A stretch of 8,639 nucleotides of DNA from DATLYH01 sp035575035 (GTDB taxonomy: Bacteria > Planctomycetota > Planctomycetia > Gemmatales > Gemmataceae): positions 1 to 8,639 of the forward strand of contig DATLYH010000250.1 of NCBI GenBank assembly GCA_035575035.1. Reading direction: 5' to 3'. The notes beneath the pieces are model-generated. The model was not told the DNA's origin. It did not search any database and was given only the letters and a program-made list of their open reading frames with translations. Made by a program: the position numbers and the translations under genes. Shown in pieces: positions 6,314-8,639 of this stretch (within the stretch, counting starts at the first letter, position 1; every line of letters begins with the position of its first letter).

Positions 6314-7207
6314 TTAGCGGCGACGGGCCGCCGCACGCTTCCTCACCGCATTCCGCGACGCGCCGCCGCCGGTCGGGGGTTGACACTGAGGACAAAAATG
6401 CGTCGAACGGCCGGCCAGGCGGATACGGGCAATGGGGGTTCGGCAGCGCAAGCATGGCTCACCGGTACGGCCGTAGACGCGGAACTCATTCTGGTACTCG
6501 CCCTTCACCCCCGAGCCGCTGACGTAGTTGCGGATGCTGGAGCCGCGCTTTTTGATTGCCCGCTTCAACACTGTGGGGATTGCCCGGCGGAGGCAGGCGG
6601 CCTCTTCAGGGGTGAGGTCGCAGCCGAGTCGGGCAGGATGCAGGCCGGCTTCGAAGAGCGCTTCATCGGCGTAGATGTTGCCCACGCCGGCAATGATCCG
6701 CTGGTCGAGCAGCACGGCCTTCAAGCAGCGGCGCGTCGCAGCCAGGCACTTCCGCCAGTAGCCTAGGTCGATGCGGACCGATGGATCCGGACCCAGCCCG
6801 TGAGGTCTGATCCCCGCCACCAGGTCGTCGCGGTCAAGCAGTACCGCACCGCCGAAGCGGCGAATGTCCCGGAAGCGCAGCTCCCTGCCATCGTCCAGAG
6901 GGAGGACGAGGTGCGTATGGGAAGCCCAGGGCTCGCCGGCCGGCCTGAGCATGAGTTGGCCGGACATCCCCAGGTGGATCGCAAGGGCGCAGCCCTCATC
7001 CAGCCCGCGATCATTCAGCCCGAGAATGATCCATTTGCCCCAGCGCGACACATATTCGATCCGGCGTCCGACCAAGCACCTTCCCCACTTTGCCGACCAC
7101 GGCCGGCGCAGACGCTTACTGCTCGCCTTGACGGCGCTGATGCGTCGGCCTTCCAGGTGAGGGCGCAGGTCCCGGACCACGGTTTCGACTTCCGGCAGTT
7201 CAGGCAT
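6314..7207 (-). CDS. mutM: Formamidopyrimidine-DNA glycosylase (8-oxoguanine repair)
   Basis: Bifunctional base-excision repair enzyme that removes 8-oxoguanine and formamidopyrimidines from DNA and cleaves the abasic site by beta/delta elimination. The mature N-terminus MPELPEVET supplies the catalytic Pro2 (Schiff base) and Glu3. Lys58 lies in SRWGKW, the HLGMSG motif is at 78-83, and GVGNIYADEALF (174-185) carries Asn177 of the helix-two-turn-helix. The zinc finger at the end has Cys252, Cys255, Cys272 and Cys275 with a conserved Arg267. At 297 residues it exceeds the usual ~270 because of a basic tail of about 20 residues after the finger (RKRAAARRR), possibly aiding DNA binding. ATG 7207 is chosen because Pro2 must follow the initiator; the frame extends upstream to 7279 but that part is non-family. 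The Shine-Dalgarno is weak (GAAG). It lies upstream of the haem kinase on the same strand. Confidence 0.97.
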   Translation of the reverse strand: MPELPEVETVVRDLRPHLEGRRISAVKASSKRLRRPWSAKWGRCLVGRRIEYVSRWGKWIILGLNDRGLDEGCALAIHLGMSGQLMLRPAGEPWASHTHLVLPLDDGRELRFRDIRRFGGAVLLDRDDLVAGIRPHGLGPDPSVRIDLGYWRKCLAATRRCLKAVLLDQRIIAGVGNIYADEALFEAGLHPARLGCDLTPEEAACLRRAIPTVLKRAIKKRGSSIRNYVSGSGVKGEYQNEFRVYGRTGEPCLRCRTPIARIRLAGRSTHFCPQCQPPTGGGASRNAVRKRAAARRR

Positions 7208-7249
7208 CTTCGACAGTTCGCGGGGCCTCGGGTGACACTCTCGCCTCGA

Positions 7250-7255
7250 ATTATA
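7250..7255 (-). promoter_or_regulatory. -10 box of the mutM promoter
   Basis: On the minus strand bases 7255-7250 read TATAAT, a perfect -10 hexamer, set in an AT-rich island of otherwise GC-rich DNA. Transcription would begin near 7243, about 36 bases before ATG 7207. The -35 region at the expected distance (TGGTGC) is a poor match, so an activator or a different sigma factor may contribute. Confidence 0.5.
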
Positions 7256-7314
7256 AGGCTCTCTCCGATACGGCACCACATCGGTTGGGCCCGCCGCCAG
7301 CGGCCAAAGCAGGC

Positions 7315-7343
7315 TTGACCCCGTTCCCCTGACCGCCTAGGTT
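7315..7343 (+). promoter_or_regulatory. Candidate promoter of trpB
   Basis: TTGACC (7315-7320, five of six to consensus) is followed after 17 bases by TAGGTT (7338-7343), which keeps the three most conserved -10 positions. The leader would be about 30 bases, too short for a transcription attenuator of the classic trp kind. Confidence 0.35.
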
Positions 7344-7380
7344 AAAGTTTCGCCCCCCGACCCTTGCCGATGAGATTCCC

Positions 7381-8586
7381 ATGTCCGGCGTGATAAGTCC
7401 CGTCCCCGACGTCCACGGCCGGTTTGGCCCCTACGGCGGCCGGTACGTGCCGGAAACGCTGATGCACGCGCTCTGGCAGCTCGCGGCTCAGTACGAGCAG
7501 GCCCGCGAGGACCCCCACTTTCAGGAGCAGTTTGATTATTACCTCCGGCAGTATGTCGGCCGGCCGTCGCCGCTGTACTTCGCCGAGCGCTTGACCAAGG
7601 AGGCCGGCGGCGCCCGCATCTATCTGAAGCGCGAGGACCTCAACCACACCGGCGCCCACAAGATCAACAACTGCATCGGCCAGGCCCTCCTGACCCGGCG
7701 CATGGGCAAGCCGCGGGTCATCGCCGAGACCGGGGCCGGCCAGCATGGCGTCGCCACCGCCACCGCCGCCGCTCTGTTCGGCCTGCAATGCACTGTCTAC
7801 ATGGGCGAGGAGGACGTGCGCCGCCAGCGGCTCAATGTCTTCAAGATGAAGGCCCTCGGTGCTTCCGTCGTGCCGGTCAAAAGCGGCAGCCGCACCCTCC
7901 GCGACGCCATCAACGAGGCGCTGCGCGACTGGATGGCCACCGTCGAGAACACCCATTACATCATCGGCAGCGTGGTTGGCCCGCACCCTTTCCCGCTGAT
8001 GGTCCGCGACTTCCAGGCGGTCATCGGCCGGGAGACGAGGCAGCAATGCCTGGAGCAGATCGGCCGGCTGCCCGATGTGGTGGTCGCCTGCGTCGGCGGC
8101 GGCAGCAACTCGGCCGGGATGTTCCACCCGTTCATCGGTGATCCGGGGGTGGAGCTGGTCGGCGTTGAGGCGGGCGGCCGCGGCCCGGCGCCCGGCGAGC
8201 ACGCCGCCACCCTGGGCCACGGCCGGCCCGGCGTGCTGCACGGCAGTTACAGTTATGTCTTGCAGGATGAGGATGGCCAGACGATGGCGGTCCACTCGGT
8301 TTCGGCCGGCCTCGACTATCCCGGTGTTGGGCCGGAGCACAGTTACTGGAAGGACAGCGGCCGGGTGAAGTACACCAGCGTCCCGGATGAGGAAGCGTTG
8401 GCCGGCTTCGATCTGTGCGCCCGGTTGGAGGGCATCCTGCCGGCCCTGGAGACGGCCCACGCCGTGGTCGAGGCGATGCGCCTGGCCAAGCGCCGGGCCC
8501 GCGAGGACGTGGTGGTCATCTGCTTCTCGGGCCGCGGCGACAAGGACTGCTTCGAGGTGGCCCGCCTGCGCGGTGAGGAGATTTGA
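7381..8586 (+). CDS. trpB: Tryptophan synthase beta subunit
   Basis: Catalyses the last step of tryptophan synthesis, condensing indole with serine using pyridoxal phosphate; normally works as an alpha2-beta2 complex with TrpA in the cytosol. At 401 residues it is full length. PLP Lys94 sits in GAHKINN, the catalytic Glu116 in AETGAGQHG, the PLP phosphate loop is GGGSNSAG (239-246), a conserved Asp312 lies in SAGLDYPGVGPEH, and the cofactor-ring motif SGRGDKD is at 383-389. The N-terminal GRFGPYGGRYVPETL is typical of the standard TrpB1 type rather than TrpB2. ATG 7381 fits the family start; the Shine-Dalgarno is poor. It is divergent from mutM, with no other trp gene upstream. A palindromic repeat starts right after the stop, so any trpA must lie beyond the window and may be separately transcribed. 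Confidence 0.97.
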   Translation: MSGVISPVPDVHGRFGPYGGRYVPETLMHALWQLAAQYEQAREDPHFQEQFDYYLRQYVGRPSPLYFAERLTKEAGGARIYLKREDLNHTGAHKINNCIGQALLTRRMGKPRVIAETGAGQHGVATATAAALFGLQCTVYMGEEDVRRQRLNVFKMKALGASVVPVKSGSRTLRDAINEALRDWMATVENTHYIIGSVVGPHPFPLMVRDFQAVIGRETRQQCLEQIGRLPDVVVACVGGGSNSAGMFHPFIGDPGVELVGVEAGGRGPAPGEHAATLGHGRPGVLHGSYSYVLQDEDGQTMAVHSVSAGLDYPGVGPEHSYWKDSGRVKYTSVPDEEALAGFDLCARLEGILPALETAHAVVEAMRLAKRRAREDVVVICFSGRGDKDCFEVARLRGEEI

Positions 8587-8639
8587 GGCGAGCGGCCAGC
8601 GTCAGCTGGCCGGTCCGAATCACCGGCCGGCTGACGCCG
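8587..8639. repeat. Palindromic intergenic repeat, cut off by the window end
   Basis: Bases 8597-8614 pair with 8622-8639 around the seven-base loop CCGAATC. There is one mismatch (8598/8638) and one wobble (8607/8629). The unpaired left flank GGCGAGCGGC (8587-8596) suggests that the stem continues past the window edge. It starts immediately after the trpB stop and has no T-run visible. I recall GC-rich hairpins built on GGCGAGCGGC-type ends near gene ends in Gemmata-like genomes, so this is likely a dispersed repeat copy that may also protect or end the trpB transcript. Confidence 0.65.

Noticed and set aside
7342..8460. 372-codon open frame on the minus strand opposite trpB
   Set aside because: trpB is unmistakable on the + strand. 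The antisense product is Ala/Gly/Asp/Val-rich with no motif.

Overview
The window is a GC-rich chromosomal stretch whose gene style points to a planctomycete, most likely a Gemmata-like lineage. This is an inference from several traits: a secreted Tyr/Pro-rich protein of unknown function, a haem-c sensor kinase, short intergenic palindromic repeats, variable Shine-Dalgarno sites, and alternative start codons. There is no rRNA, tRNA, CRISPR array, transposase or phage gene. No gene-free stretch exceeds about 300 bases; the longest is the divergent control region at 2987-3265.

Layout from left to right. Bases 1-92 hold a large imperfect inverted repeat. It precedes a + strand D-2-hydroxyacid dehydrogenase (134-1099). 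This gene converges, with only 9 bases between the stops, on a - strand solitary D12-class adenine-specific DNA methyltransferase (1109-2164). Upstream on the same strand lies a small lipoprotein (2279-2986) that looks like an M48 metalloprotease fold with its zinc site lost. A divergent control region (2987-3265) separates it from a + strand secreted protein of 399 residues (3266-4465). That gene may be preceded by a 30-codon leader ORF overlapping its start, and it ends at a strong intrinsic terminator (4485-4520).

The right half holds a - strand pair, mutM (6314-7207) followed 17 bases later by a membrane histidine kinase with a c-type haem motif in its sensor domain (4524-6296). They are probably co-transcribed from a promoter with a perfect -10 box. 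Divergent from mutM is trpB (7381-8586), which is followed at once by another palindromic repeat that runs off the window end.

The mutM-kinase pair suggests a link between repair of oxidised guanine and a redox or gas-sensing signalling protein. The other genes look like independent single-gene units. No multi-gene defence or mobile system is visible. The most unusual items are the pseudo-protease lipoprotein, the mutM/haem-kinase pairing, the candidate leader peptide, and the two palindromic repeat types.
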